In this document: one piece after another, positions 27,255 through 36,119 of the stretch
Layout: every line of letters begins with the position of its first letter
How positions within the stretch are numbered: position 1 is the stretch's first letter
NCBI RefSeq assembly: GCF_000425345.1
Contig: NZ_AUDG01000002.1
Location: forward strand, 62,001 to 126,000
Reading direction: 5' to 3'
Source of the DNA: Rheinheimera baltica DSM 14885
Lineage (GTDB): Bacteria; Pseudomonadota; Gammaproteobacteria; Enterobacterales; Alteromonadaceae
DNA: 64,000 nucleotides
Made by a program: the position numbers and the translations under genes
The notes under the pieces: model-generated
Database searches by the model: none
Seen by the model: only the letters and a program-made list of their open reading frames with translations
What the model was told of the DNA's origin: nothing

Positions 27255-27282
27255 GGGGCTTTTGCCATAAAAGTCCCTTTTC
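27255..27282 (+). terminator. Rho-independent terminator after the TonB receptor gene
   Basis: GGGGCTTTT (27255-27263), loop GCCAT, AAAAGTCCC (27269-27277; one G-T pair), then TTTT. It would limit transcription into the POT transporter gene that follows, so the two may be expressed at different levels. Confidence 0.65.
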
Positions 27283-27339
27283 CTCGCGCTTTTGCTGTGA
27301 TGCATTACCTTCACGGCGACGCTGTCGGACATCCTATTT

Positions 27340-28761
27340 ATGTATAACAATAAAACGACTGATTGGTTAGGCCACCCTAAAGGGCTGTTTTTATTATTTA
27401 GCACGGAAATGTGGGAGCGATTTTCTTACTATGCCATGCGCGCTTTGTTGGTGCTGTATTTGGTAGATCAAAGCCACAGCCGAGGTGGCGGCCTGGGCTG
27501 GGATCAAGCCAGTGCGTTACAACTGTATGGCACCTTCACCATGCTTATTTACGTTACACCACTTTTTGGCGGCTGGTTGGCCGATAACATTCTTGGCCAG
27601 CGCCGCGCGATTATGCTGGGCAGTTTACTAATGGCACTGGGGCAATTTAGCCTGGCGTTGCCGCATCATTGGATTGCCGGTTCTGAGCTATACAGCTTTT
27701 ATGCCGGCCTTAGCTTATTGGTATTAGGCAATGGCTTATTTAAACCGAATATTTGTACCATGGTTGGCGAGTTGTACCAAAGTGACGACCCCCGCCGCGA
27801 TGGCGCCTTCACCATTTTTTATCTGGGTATCAATAGTGGCATGTTCTTAGCTGGTATTGCCGTGGGCACAGTGATAGAGCAATTTGGTTTTAGCCAAACC
27901 GCAGACGGCACAACGCAACTGATCCGCAATTATCAAGCCGGTTTTTTACTAGCAGGTATTGGCATGTTACTCGCTCTCTTGCTGCAAATAACCCTGGCGC
28001 AGCGCCTGTTGGGGGATATTGGCGTGGAGCCAACCGCGAAACGCGAGCGACGCCGCAGTAAATGCGAAAACAAAACGCCGTTAACACAACAAGAAATCAA
28101 CCGCTTTAAAGTGGTACTGATCATGGGGCTGTTTACGGTTATTTTTTGGGCAGGTTTTGAGCAAGCGGGCGGCTTACTTAATATCTACGCTGAGCGCTTT
28201 ACTGACCGCACGCTGGGCAGTGTAGAGCTTAACCCGGCTTATTTTCAGTCGCTTAATCCGTTTTTTATTATGGTGTTTGCGCCGCTTATTGCCTTACTGT
28301 GGCTACGGCTGGGTGATAAAGAGCCCAACACACCGGTGAAATTTGCCTTAGGGCTGTTACTGCTCAGTATCGGCTTTTTACTGATGGTCGCCGCCACATT
28401 ACAACAACAAGATGGCAGCAAAGCCAATATGTTGTGGCTAGTTGCGGCGTACTTATTTTTTACGTTGGGTGAGCTGTGTGTATCCCCTATCGGGCTGGCT
28501 ATGGTCACCCGGCTATCGCCGGTTCGCATGGTGTCGCTGTTAATGGGCGCTTGGTATCTGTTTATGGCGCTGGCGAATAAAGTCGCGGGTATTATTGGCG
28601 CCATGGTGGGCACCACCGACACCGACAGTGAACAAGCCATGTTAGCAAACACTCTGGCTATTTTTGGGGGGTTAGCACTAACCGCGATGTGCTGCGCGCT
28701 ATTGCTGTTTTTATTGGCCGATAAACTAGTGCTTTGGATGCACGATAGCAAAGCGCGCTAA
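27340..28761 (+). CDS. POT family proton-coupled di-/tripeptide transporter
   Basis: Inner-membrane peptide:H+ symporter of the PTR2/POT family, 473 residues and about 12-14 membrane segments. The family motif ExxERFxYY is seen as EMWERFSYYAMRALLVLYL. A second signature lies in GDxxRRDGAFTIFYLGINSGMF (residues about 148-170). The C-terminal half has FTLGELCVSPIGLAMV. It sits between the TonB receptor and the dipeptidyl peptidase genes, so it would bring the trimmed peptides into the cytoplasm, where the two M24 peptidases act. Confidence 0.94.
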   Translation: MYNNKTTDWLGHPKGLFLLFSTEMWERFSYYAMRALLVLYLVDQSHSRGGGLGWDQASALQLYGTFTMLIYVTPLFGGWLADNILGQRRAIMLGSLLMALGQFSLALPHHWIAGSELYSFYAGLSLLVLGNGLFKPNICTMVGELYQSDDPRRDGAFTIFYLGINSGMFLAGIAVGTVIEQFGFSQTADGTTQLIRNYQAGFLLAGIGMLLALLLQITLAQRLLGDIGVEPTAKRERRRSKCENKTPLTQQEINRFKVVLIMGLFTVIFWAGFEQAGGLLNIYAERFTDRTLGSVELNPAYFQSLNPFFIMVFAPLIALLWLRLGDKEPNTPVKFALGLLLLSIGFLLMVAATLQQQDGSKANMLWLVAAYLFFTLGELCVSPIGLAMVTRLSPVRMVSLLMGAWYLFMALANKVAGIIGAMVGTTDTDSEQAMLANTLAIFGGLALTAMCCALLLFLLADKLVLWMHDSKAR

Positions 28762-28837
28762 TAACGCTATTTCAGGCTATTCCACGCCATTAGGCTGTTT
28801 GCTGTCTAATAAATTAGTGTTTAGTTTCAATCAACAA

Positions 28838-28876
28838 GTGCAAGCCGCGCTCACCGCGCTGGCTTGCTCTTTTTAA
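28838..28876 (+). terminator. Rho-independent terminator after the POT transporter gene
   Basis: GCAAGCC plus GCGC pairs with GCGC plus GGCTTGC (about 28840-28867, one bulged T), followed by TCTTTTT. It separates the POT gene from the convergent dipeptidyl peptidase gene. Confidence 0.75.
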
Positions 28877-28882
28877 CCAGGC

Positions 28883-31123
28883 TTACTTAACCGCTATCTG
28901 ATAATACGCTGGTGGGGTTTGTTGCATCAGATGGCGAATAAAATAGTCCCAACGTCGCCGGGTAAAGTAGGTATCTTCGCGTAAATCATGGTCTTTATTT
29001 GCCAGTAACAATAAATCCACGTCCTTGCCTGCTGCCTGAATGGCCGCGGCCAACCTAAAGCTGTTCGCTGGGTTCACATTGTTATCCAAGTCCCCGGTTG
29101 CCAATAACAAATGGCCAGTTAGCGAGGCTGCAAGTTGCATATTGCTTTGGGTTTCATAATGTTCACCCTCTTGCGGCAAGCCCATCCACATTTCCGGCCA
29201 CCAGGCTTTAGACATGCGATGATCATGATTACCTGCCGAAGACACAGCCACTTTATAGCTATCACCGTACTTTAATACCGCCCGCGCAGCGTCATAGCCC
29301 CCTGCCGAATGGCCATAGGCGCCAACTCGGCTGATGTCCAGATAAGGCCGCGTTTGTGCCAGTTGCTGCAGAGCGCCGATATAGTCTGGGCCACCGATAT
29401 CCCCCAGGTTTTTATAGCTATGTAACTGAAATGCTCTGGAACGATGTGCTGTGCCCAGCGGATCTAAGTTCATCACGATAAAGCCCAGTTGCGCTATCGG
29501 TGTTTCAGTGTTAGCAAACGCCCGGGAAAACCGTTTGGCGCTAACGATAGTATGTGGGCCGGCGTACATATGTTGCACTACCGGATAGCGCAGCGAGGCA
29601 TCAAAATTAGCCGGTTTATACAACAGCCCATGCAAGGTGGTTTTACCATCTCGGGCAAGTACCGAAAACGGCTCTGGTGGCTGCCAGCCCGTGGCGCGCA
29701 ATGCGCTATCGTCAGCAACCGCCAGTTTATGCACTACCTGGCTATCCTGGCTTCGGCGTATGGTGCTGACAGTAGGTAAATCCACCCTTGAGTAACTGTC
29801 ATAAAAATGCTGCCAGTCAGCGGAAAAGCTAATGTCATGGTCGGCATACTCTGGCGTTAACAAGGTAAGGTTGCTGCCATCAAGGTCTATCCGGTACAAA
29901 TAACGAAAATAGGGGTCGCCTTGCTCGCGACCAGAGGCAGAAAAATACAGCTGTTGGTTTTTACTATCAAAGCCATGTAGCTCGCGCACAACAAACTGCC
30001 CTTGGGTAATTTGGCGTGTTGTGCCATCACGTTGTTGCAGATATAAATGGTTCCAACCGTCCTGCTCAGAACTCCACACAAAGGCATCGCGGCTTACCCA
30101 TGCCAAACCATGTTTCGCGTAGTCTAAAAACGTGTTACTGCGCTCTTGATAAATCTGCTCAGTGCTGCCATCGACGTTAATCTGCCATAGCGTCAAGGCC
30201 CGCATCGCCCTGTCTCGCGCCACCAGGTAATAAAAACCATCAGGGTGCCAGCTAATGTCGGCCCAATTTTGCGTCGCCTCCAGTGCGGGTAGCTGTGCCA
30301 TGATTACCTTGCCCGCTGCGGCATCGACAATAGCCAAATGATATAGCGGCCGCTGGTTATCTCCCGGTAAGGCACGCTTATAAGAATGTAAAACAGCGCG
30401 GTGGCCCTGCGCTGGCATATTTTGCAGCATATGCAGCGTTGGCATATTGCGCCGGTCTAACAAAAAGGTCGCCGCGTAACGGCTATCAGCTGACCAGACA
30501 AACTGTGTTTTGCGCTTAGGTGTAACGGCTTTGCCGTCCAGCGCATCCAGTTGATACCAGTCATTGAACTCGCCCCAGGCATAATCGGCACTACCATCAG
30601 TAGTCAGTTGTTGTGTGTTGCCACTGCTAACATCGGTTAACTGCAGGTTGTAGTTCACGCTATCCAGCTGCCAACGTTTATCTTTAGAGACTACCTCACT
30701 GGCCTTTTCTGTTTGCGGCTGACATTTATAGCGTTCAATGTCGCATTGCCACTGCTGTTGCAGATACTGCAATGTCAGCTGCCAGCGACCTGTGGTGTGT
30801 TGCATGCGTGGCTGCAGCGTTGCCAATGACAGCAAACTGTCTGCTCCTAATGCTTTTGCCAGAGCCTCTACATTAACCTGAGTAGGTGACTGCTGAATAT
30901 TGTCGGCAAAATACAACTGGGTGCCCGTTGCTTCCTGGCGGCTAAACCAATATCCGTCTCCCTGCCAACTAAAAGGCAATTCAGCATTTAGTACCAGTGG
31001 CCGCACATTCGGATAAAAGTATTGGCTGGCCTGCTGATACGCAGCTTGCATCTTAGCTTGATTTGCCCCCGATACAGGCACAGCATTGAGTGCCAACAGC
31101 ACGACATAATAATGGCTTAACAT
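28883..31123 (-). CDS. S9B dipeptidyl peptidase IV-like enzyme, secreted
   Basis: Serine peptidase of 746 residues with a signal peptide (MLSHYYVVLLALNAVPVSGA), an eight-blade propeller-type N-terminal DPPIV domain (about 60-480) and a C-terminal hydrolase domain. Triad: S606 in GHSAGG, D680 in GDLDNNV, H712 in NKDHDL. The nucleophile elbow is GHSAGG, not the GWSYGG of classical DPPIV. Expected to release Xaa-Pro dipeptides from peptide N-termini in the periplasm, which suits Gly-Pro-Hyp-rich collagen fragments. Divergent from the collagenase gene; a perfect operator lies 48 bases upstream. Confidence 0.9.
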   Translation of the reverse strand: MLSHYYVVLLALNAVPVSGANQAKMQAAYQQASQYFYPNVRPLVLNAELPFSWQGDGYWFSRQEATGTQLYFADNIQQSPTQVNVEALAKALGADSLLSLATLQPRMQHTTGRWQLTLQYLQQQWQCDIERYKCQPQTEKASEVVSKDKRWQLDSVNYNLQLTDVSSGNTQQLTTDGSADYAWGEFNDWYQLDALDGKAVTPKRKTQFVWSADSRYAATFLLDRRNMPTLHMLQNMPAQGHRAVLHSYKRALPGDNQRPLYHLAIVDAAAGKVIMAQLPALEATQNWADISWHPDGFYYLVARDRAMRALTLWQINVDGSTEQIYQERSNTFLDYAKHGLAWVSRDAFVWSSEQDGWNHLYLQQRDGTTRQITQGQFVVRELHGFDSKNQQLYFSASGREQGDPYFRYLYRIDLDGSNLTLLTPEYADHDISFSADWQHFYDSYSRVDLPTVSTIRRSQDSQVVHKLAVADDSALRATGWQPPEPFSVLARDGKTTLHGLLYKPANFDASLRYPVVQHMYAGPHTIVSAKRFSRAFANTETPIAQLGFIVMNLDPLGTAHRSRAFQLHSYKNLGDIGGPDYIGALQQLAQTRPYLDISRVGAYGHSAGGYDAARAVLKYGDSYKVAVSSAGNHDHRMSKAWWPEMWMGLPQEGEHYETQSNMQLAASLTGHLLLATGDLDNNVNPANSFRLAAAIQAAGKDVDLLLLANKDHDLREDTYFTRRRWDYFIRHLMQQTPPAYYQIAVK

Positions 31124-31170
31124 AACATCTCCGCTTTATAAATAGGGCCTCCAGCATAACAACCAGCACT

Positions 31171-31182
31171 ATTGTATACAAT
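31171..31182. promoter_or_regulatory. Palindromic operator upstream of the dipeptidyl peptidase gene
   Basis: Perfect ATTGTATACAAT in the 235-base gap between the divergent dipeptidyl peptidase and collagenase genes, 48 bases from the peptidase start. The sequence is identical to the site at 22883, about 8 kb away. Confidence 0.75.
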
Positions 31183-31274
31183 ATATTAAATACTAAAAGT
31201 AATTAGTCCCCAAATTTTATATAGCTAAAGGCTATTTCTGAATAGTTTTTAGACTAAAATCAACTGATAAATAT

Positions 31275-31286
31275 ATTGTATACATT
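31275..31286. promoter_or_regulatory. Operator upstream of the collagenase gene
   Basis: ATTGTATACATT, one base off the palindrome, 73 bases before the collagenase start. It and the site at 31171 share one intergenic region, roughly 100 bases apart, one near each divergent gene. Confidence 0.7.
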
Positions 31287-31358
31287 ATTTAATATGCTAA
31301 TTTATTGGGGCCTTAAGGCATATAACAACAAGATAACTACCAGAAGGAACAGCCCAAC

Positions 31359-34169
31359 ATGAAAAAGCGCACCTTGCTGCTTAGCCTCTTACTAAGCAGT
31401 ACCCCAATGTGGAGCGGTCAATTGCTCGCTGCTGCGACCCCCGAACAACCCGACGGCCAACGATTAGCCGGTCATGTGCATAACGATATGCTGCACGCAC
31501 CTAAGCCTCCTCGCCAAATGTCACCGCATGAGTTTGAAAAGCAGCAAGCCAATATTTATGCCAAGCGGCATCAGCTTCCGCAAATTTCAGCGCTGTTAAC
31601 CGACGCTGAAAAAGCCAATAGTACTTTGCAACATGTTACTACCCTGCAAAGTGCTGCCGAACTAAGCACGCTGCGCAATAGCGACCAGCAGCAATTGCAA
31701 AATACCTGCAGCAGCCCACAAAGCCTATTGCCACTGTACGGCTCAGAACTGGTTGACGCAGTAGTAAGCGCGGATCTGACATCCTGCCTGTATGGCCTAT
31801 ATAACAATGCGCTACTTGGTAGTGCGCATTTTAGTGACGCTAAAATCAACACCATCGTGCAAGCGATTAACAGCAGAATGGCCAACTTTGATGGCAGCAA
31901 TGCCACTGGTGCCGCTGAACTGGAAAAACTGGTTAGTTACCTGCGCGCCATGCACTGGGTTGAGGCCGGGTCAAACCGACTGTTCCCCAGCAGCTACACG
32001 ACCACGTTACAGCAGGCTTTTGATCAGTATTTTGCCGGTGCACATTTTGTACAGTTTAATGGTGCCGTTTCACGCAACTTTATGCTGCGCTATGAAATGT
32101 TGATTTTGGTCAACAGTTCCAACACCGACTCGCTGCGATACCTAAAACGTTTTAGCCAGGCCATAAAAGGCTATTCTGCCACGGTATCTCGTGCCGATAC
32201 CTGGGGTGTTGCCTATGAAGAAAACGGCATGACACAATTACTGACGCATTATTTTAATGCGGTAAATGCGGGTGGCACTGAATTACAGCAACTATTACAA
32301 AACGAGCCCGAGATCATCAGTAATCTTCGAGATTTTGTATTAACAGATGGCTTGTGGCTGGTAAATCACACCCGGCAGTATCAATGGGCCGATGCCGTAA
32401 CCGAGCTGGGCAGGATGTTGAAATTTGGTGGTAGCATTGCTCAGTCTGTCCGCCCTGCAATGCAAAGCATATTAGCAAACTACCAGTTTGGTGGTGTTGG
32501 CTCTAATGGCTGGGTAAATGCACAAGGGATGGTAAAGCTTTACGACAGTGCCAACTGCAGCCTTTACGGCGATGCCTGTGACTTTGATTTAGAAAGCACC
32601 GTTCTGGCCGGCCGGCATACCTGTAGCGACAGCTTAAAAGTCCGGTTTCAACTGCCGGTTTCAAATGTAAACCTGCAACAAATTTGTAGTAATTTAACCC
32701 AGCAGGAGCAAGCGTTTCATCAGGAGTTTGCCACCAATGCCGCTAATCCGGTAGCGAATGACAACAATACCGATTTAGAAATTGTGATCTTCAGCTCCTC
32801 TACCGACTATCAGAATTTCGCCGGTACCTTTTTTAATATCAATACCGACAACGGCGGAATGTACCTGGAGGGCACCCCGTCAGATCCTGAAAATCAAGCC
32901 CGCTTTATTGCCTATCAGGCAACCTGGTTACAACCAGAATTTGTGGTGTGGAATTTAGAGCATGAGTATGTTCATTATCTTGATGCCCGCTTTAACCAAT
33001 GGGGTAGTTTTAGCGACCAACCGGAAAATCTGGTGTGGTGGGGTGAAGGGTTAGCGGAATATTTATCGCAAGGCGATAGCAACGCGAATGCACTGGGCGT
33101 TGCTGGCGATAAAACGTACCAACTGAGTGAATTGTTTCAAACCACGTATTCCAATGCAGATACTGCCAGAATTTATTACTGGGGCTACTTAGCCACCCGT
33201 TTTATGTTTGAACGTCAACGTCAGCAAATTGATACGGTGTTGTTACCCAACATGCGTGCAGCGAAATATGTTATTTCAGATGCGCCGTGCAGTTTTGATT
33301 GGGGCTGGCAAAGCAAAAACGACGCTATTGCCAATAACTGGAGTTGGTTATACGACGACAGCGCCTGGAGCAGTGGTGATTGGGTGTGGACCTGTGGCCA
33401 GGTAAACGATGGCAATACACCCGAGCTACCTGATTTCACCCCGTATGCCGACATTATTGCCAGCTGGGGCACGCAATATGACACAGAGTTTCATGATTGG
33501 TTGGATTGCATAATCAGCAACGACGATTGCAGTAATGAAACCGGTCCGGGCGCAACGCTGCAAAACGGCGTACCAGTGCTGGTCAATGGTGACAAAGATT
33601 CACAGCAGCACTTTAGTTTTAGTTTACCGGCCAATGCTTATGATCTGAACATCACCACCAGTGGCGGCACCGGAGACGTTGACCTTTATGTTAATCAGCA
33701 AGCTCCAGCCAGCTTAACAGATTGGGATTTTAGGCCTTATAAAATTGGCAACAATGAACGTGTTGCAGTACTGCAACCACAGCAACCAGACTGGTTTGTT
33801 ATGTTACACGGTTATAGCCCGTTTAATGACGTGCGCCTTACCGCCAACTGGCAAGAAGGCACCCTTACCTCTTTACAGCAATGGCCTGGGCTAAGCAGCA
33901 ACCATGCCGTGTATAAGTGGGTATTTGTGCCTGCACAGGCAAAAGCGTTGTATGTTACCCTGGGGAACGGCAGCGGCGATGCGCAATTATACCTTAAACG
34001 TCAAGGCTGGCCTGCGCCAAACAACTATGATGCGGCTTCCAGCATTACCCGCGGCACCAGCCAGAAAATACAACTGCAAAATATTACTGCCGGCAGCTAC
34101 TACCATATTATGGTGAACACGCTAGAAGGCTTTAATAACGTAGATTTAAACGTATTTATGGTGGAATAA
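31359..34169 (+). CDS. M9 family (Vibrio-type) microbial collagenase
   Basis: Secreted zinc collagenase, 936 residues. Signal peptide about 1-25 (LLLSLLLSSTPMWSGQLLAA). Activator/N-terminal M9 domain about 80-420; catalytic domain about 460-700 with HEYVH at 535-539 (E536 general base) and the third zinc ligand E563 in WWGEGLAEY. C-terminal: two PPC-like beta domains (about 735-832 and 839-936) with GTGDVDLYV and GSGDAQLYL motifs, likely collagen-binding; no PKD domain was seen. AAGGA precedes the ATG. It starts the collagen utilisation route and is divergent from the dipeptidyl peptidase gene with operators between. Confidence 0.94.
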   Translation: MKKRTLLLSLLLSSTPMWSGQLLAAATPEQPDGQRLAGHVHNDMLHAPKPPRQMSPHEFEKQQANIYAKRHQLPQISALLTDAEKANSTLQHVTTLQSAAELSTLRNSDQQQLQNTCSSPQSLLPLYGSELVDAVVSADLTSCLYGLYNNALLGSAHFSDAKINTIVQAINSRMANFDGSNATGAAELEKLVSYLRAMHWVEAGSNRLFPSSYTTTLQQAFDQYFAGAHFVQFNGAVSRNFMLRYEMLILVNSSNTDSLRYLKRFSQAIKGYSATVSRADTWGVAYEENGMTQLLTHYFNAVNAGGTELQQLLQNEPEIISNLRDFVLTDGLWLVNHTRQYQWADAVTELGRMLKFGGSIAQSVRPAMQSILANYQFGGVGSNGWVNAQGMVKLYDSANCSLYGDACDFDLESTVLAGRHTCSDSLKVRFQLPVSNVNLQQICSNLTQQEQAFHQEFATNAANPVANDNNTDLEIVIFSSSTDYQNFAGTFFNINTDNGGMYLEGTPSDPENQARFIAYQATWLQPEFVVWNLEHEYVHYLDARFNQWGSFSDQPENLVWWGEGLAEYLSQGDSNANALGVAGDKTYQLSELFQTTYSNADTARIYYWGYLATRFMFERQRQQIDTVLLPNMRAAKYVISDAPCSFDWGWQSKNDAIANNWSWLYDDSAWSSGDWVWTCGQVNDGNTPELPDFTPYADIIASWGTQYDTEFHDWLDCIISNDDCSNETGPGATLQNGVPVLVNGDKDSQQHFSFSLPANAYDLNITTSGGTGDVDLYVNQQAPASLTDWDFRPYKIGNNERVAVLQPQQPDWFVMLHGYSPFNDVRLTANWQEGTLTSLQQWPGLSSNHAVYKWVFVPAQAKALYVTLGNGSGDAQLYLKRQGWPAPNNYDAASSITRGTSQKIQLQNITAGSYYHIMVNTLEGFNNVDLNVFMVE

Positions 34170-34195
34170 GTTACATTAAGCGGGCGTACTTAACT

Positions 34196-34227
34196 AACCG
34201 GCATTAGCTTAAGCCTAATGCCGGTTT
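34196..34227. terminator. Bidirectional terminator between collagenase and gntR genes
   Basis: A perfect 12 bp stem, AACCGGCATTAG (34196-34207) with CTAATGCCGGTT (34215-34226), loop of seven. It lies between the convergent collagenase and GntR genes. T runs on both sides are short. Confidence 0.65.
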
Positions 34228-34238
34228 AATCATTAAGG

Positions 34239-34901
34239 TTACTGCGCATCCAGTTTAGTTACTAAGGCTTTTATTTCTGCCGCAGCACCCAGGATATGCT
34301 GTTTTAATAACTTACAGGCGTCGTCAGCTTTTTTCTGCCGTACCAGTTTTAATAAATTGGCATGCTCTGGCTCAGCTTTTTTCACCCCACCAGCTAACAT
34401 TAAATGTACCCGGATATAGCGATCAGAATTACTGTTGAGATTTTGCACCATTTCATAGGTTAACGGTCGGTTGGCCGCCCGATATAAACTCATATGAAAC
34501 CGGCTATTGAGTTCGCTCCAGCTACCAGAGGTATCTGCCGCCTGATAGGCCATACTCATTTGCTGCAGTAGTTGTTCACTTTGCGCCAGTTCCGCCTCGG
34601 TAAGATTAGGGATAGCCATACGCAACAGCTCGCACTCCAGCATGGCACGCAATTCAAATAACTCGGTTACCTGCTCTGCCGACAGCTTAGTGGCGGTTGC
34701 ACCTTTATGTGCTTCAAACTCTACCAACCCCTCAGCTTCTAACTGCAATAAAGCCTCACGCACCGGAATGCGACTCACTTTTAATTCGTCTGCCAGTGCT
34801 GCCTGACGCAGCGGCTCGCCAGCTTTAATCGACCCGGTAAGTATTTTCTCCCGGATAGCTTCTACCACGACCTGAGTGCGGGTTTTATATTCAACGACCA
34901 T
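34239..34901 (-). CDS. GntR family transcriptional regulator (FCD domain)
   Basis: A 220-residue FadR-subfamily regulator. Winged helix at about 5-70 (VVEAIREKILTGSIKAGEPLR... VSRIPVREALLQLEAEGLV), C-terminal all-helical FCD ligand domain at about 80-210 with candidate metal or effector residues in ELRAMLECELLR, NSRFHMSLYRAA and PEHANLLKLVRQKKADDA. It sits inside the island, next to the second M24 gene, with degenerate GTATAC-type sites in the gap between the two. The proposed effector is hydroxyproline or a pathway intermediate (inference). Confidence 0.9.
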   Translation of the reverse strand: MVVEYKTRTQVVVEAIREKILTGSIKAGEPLRQAALADELKVSRIPVREALLQLEAEGLVEFEAHKGATATKLSAEQVTELFELRAMLECELLRMAIPNLTEAELAQSEQLLQQMSMAYQAADTSGSWSELNSRFHMSLYRAANRPLTYEMVQNLNSNSDRYIRVHLMLAGGVKKAEPEHANLLKLVRQKKADDACKLLKQHILGAAAEIKALVTKLDAQ

Positions 34902-35016
34902 ATCAGCGCCTGATTTTCATTAACATGGTATGCAGTATATCAAATGCTTTTGTCGGCGCAGCAATAACTTAGTCGCAACACACAAACGATACTTGCTACG
35001 CCCTCCAATTTTGGAT

Positions 35017-35028
35017 ATTGCATACAAA
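35017..35028. promoter_or_regulatory. Degenerate operator upstream of the second M24 gene
   Basis: ATTGCATACAAA, two or three bases from the island palindrome, 18 bases before the M24 start. A related sequence (CTGCATACCA on the minus strand, 34926-34935) lies on the gntR side of the same gap, so autoregulation is possible. Confidence 0.5.
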
Positions 35029-35045
35029 ACAATCAAGGATGCACT

Positions 35046-36119
35046 ATGCGATTTGCCAAATTACAGCAGATGATGTCCAGCCTGTCTTATCAGGCCATGT
35101 TAATCACCGACCCCATCAATATTCGTTATCTGTCGGGCTTTAGTGGCAGTGCAGGCAGTTTGTTGATTAGCGCACAACAGCGCTATTTAATTACCGATTA
35201 TCGCTATCTCGAACAAGCAACGTTAGAGTGCCCAGACTGTCAGATTATTTGTCGAGATCGCTCAGTTCAAAGTTTGCCACAATGTATTGCCACGCTATTA
35301 CAGCATGAGGTTATTAGCTGCTTGCAACTTGAATACAACCATATATCTGTCGAACTGTTTATACAGTTACAACAAGAGCTTCCCTGTACTGTTAGCGCCA
35401 GCAGAAACTTACCAGAGCAACTACGGGCGATAAAAGATACTACCGAACTAGCGTGTTTACGCCAGGCAGCCTGGATTGGCGATACCGCACTGGCCTGGTT
35501 GCTACCTCAACTGCAAGTAGGTATGACAGAACGCGACGCCGCCAATTTACTACAGCAAAAAATTTATGCACTGGGTGCGGACGAACTGGCGTTCCCTACT
35601 ATATTACTGAGTGGTGCGCGTAGTGCCCTGCCCCACGGTAAGCCAAGCTTACGTTGCTTTGAAAAAGGCGACTGGATCTTGCTGGATTTTGGCGCCCGGG
35701 TAGAAGGCTACCGCTCAGACATGACCCGCACCGTCATACTGGGTGAAGCGAGCAATGAACAACAGCAGTTTTATCATACGGTGTTAACCGCACAGCAAGC
35801 GGCCCTGGCTGCCGTAAAACCCGGCATCACGGGGCATCAACTGGGTCAGATTGCACAATCGGTGTTGGCGCAGTCTCCTTATGCGGCTTATGTGGGTGAA
35901 GGCCTGGGCCATGGTGTTGGCCTGGCACTGCACGAATTTCCACTTATGCGCCGCGGTTGCCAGGTGCCGCTGGTTGCTGACATGGTCGTGACAATAGAGC
36001 CAGGACTATACAGACCCGGTTTTGGCGGTGTAAGAATTGAAGATGATATTGTCATTACCCAGCACGGCTATGAGCTACTAACCCATAGTCCAAGACAGCT
36101 ACAACAACTACCAGCTTAA
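35046..36119 (+). CDS. Xaa-Pro aminopeptidase/dipeptidase (M24B)
   Basis: Cytoplasmic M24 metallopeptidase of 357 residues. Creatinase-like N-domain about 1-125 (YLSGFSGSAGSLLI, LITDYRYLEQA), catalytic pita-bread domain about 130-350. Metal ligands: D214 in LLDFGARV, D225 in SDMTRTV, H289 in GLGHGVGL, E318 in IEPGLY, E332 in VRIEDD. Length and motifs match PepQ-like YpdF/YqhT aminopeptidases. It is clearly different from the M24 gene of the hydroxyproline operon (fewer residues, different HG context), so the two probably differ in peptide length or P1' preference. Transcribed away from gntR. Confidence 0.92.
   Translation: MRFAKLQQMMSSLSYQAMLITDPINIRYLSGFSGSAGSLLISAQQRYLITDYRYLEQATLECPDCQIICRDRSVQSLPQCIATLLQHEVISCLQLEYNHISVELFIQLQQELPCTVSASRNLPEQLRAIKDTTELACLRQAAWIGDTALAWLLPQLQVGMTERDAANLLQQKIYALGADELAFPTILLSGARSALPHGKPSLRCFEKGDWILLDFGARVEGYRSDMTRTVILGEASNEQQQFYHTVLTAQQAALAAVKPGITGHQLGQIAQSVLAQSPYAAYVGEGLGHGVGLALHEFPLMRRGCQVPLVADMVVTIEPGLYRPGFGGVRIEDDIVITQHGYELLTHSPRQLQQLPA

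Noticed and set aside
28245..28751. 168-codon frame opposite the POT transporter gene
   Set aside because: Composition is what the reverse of hydrophobic codons gives; no start signal.
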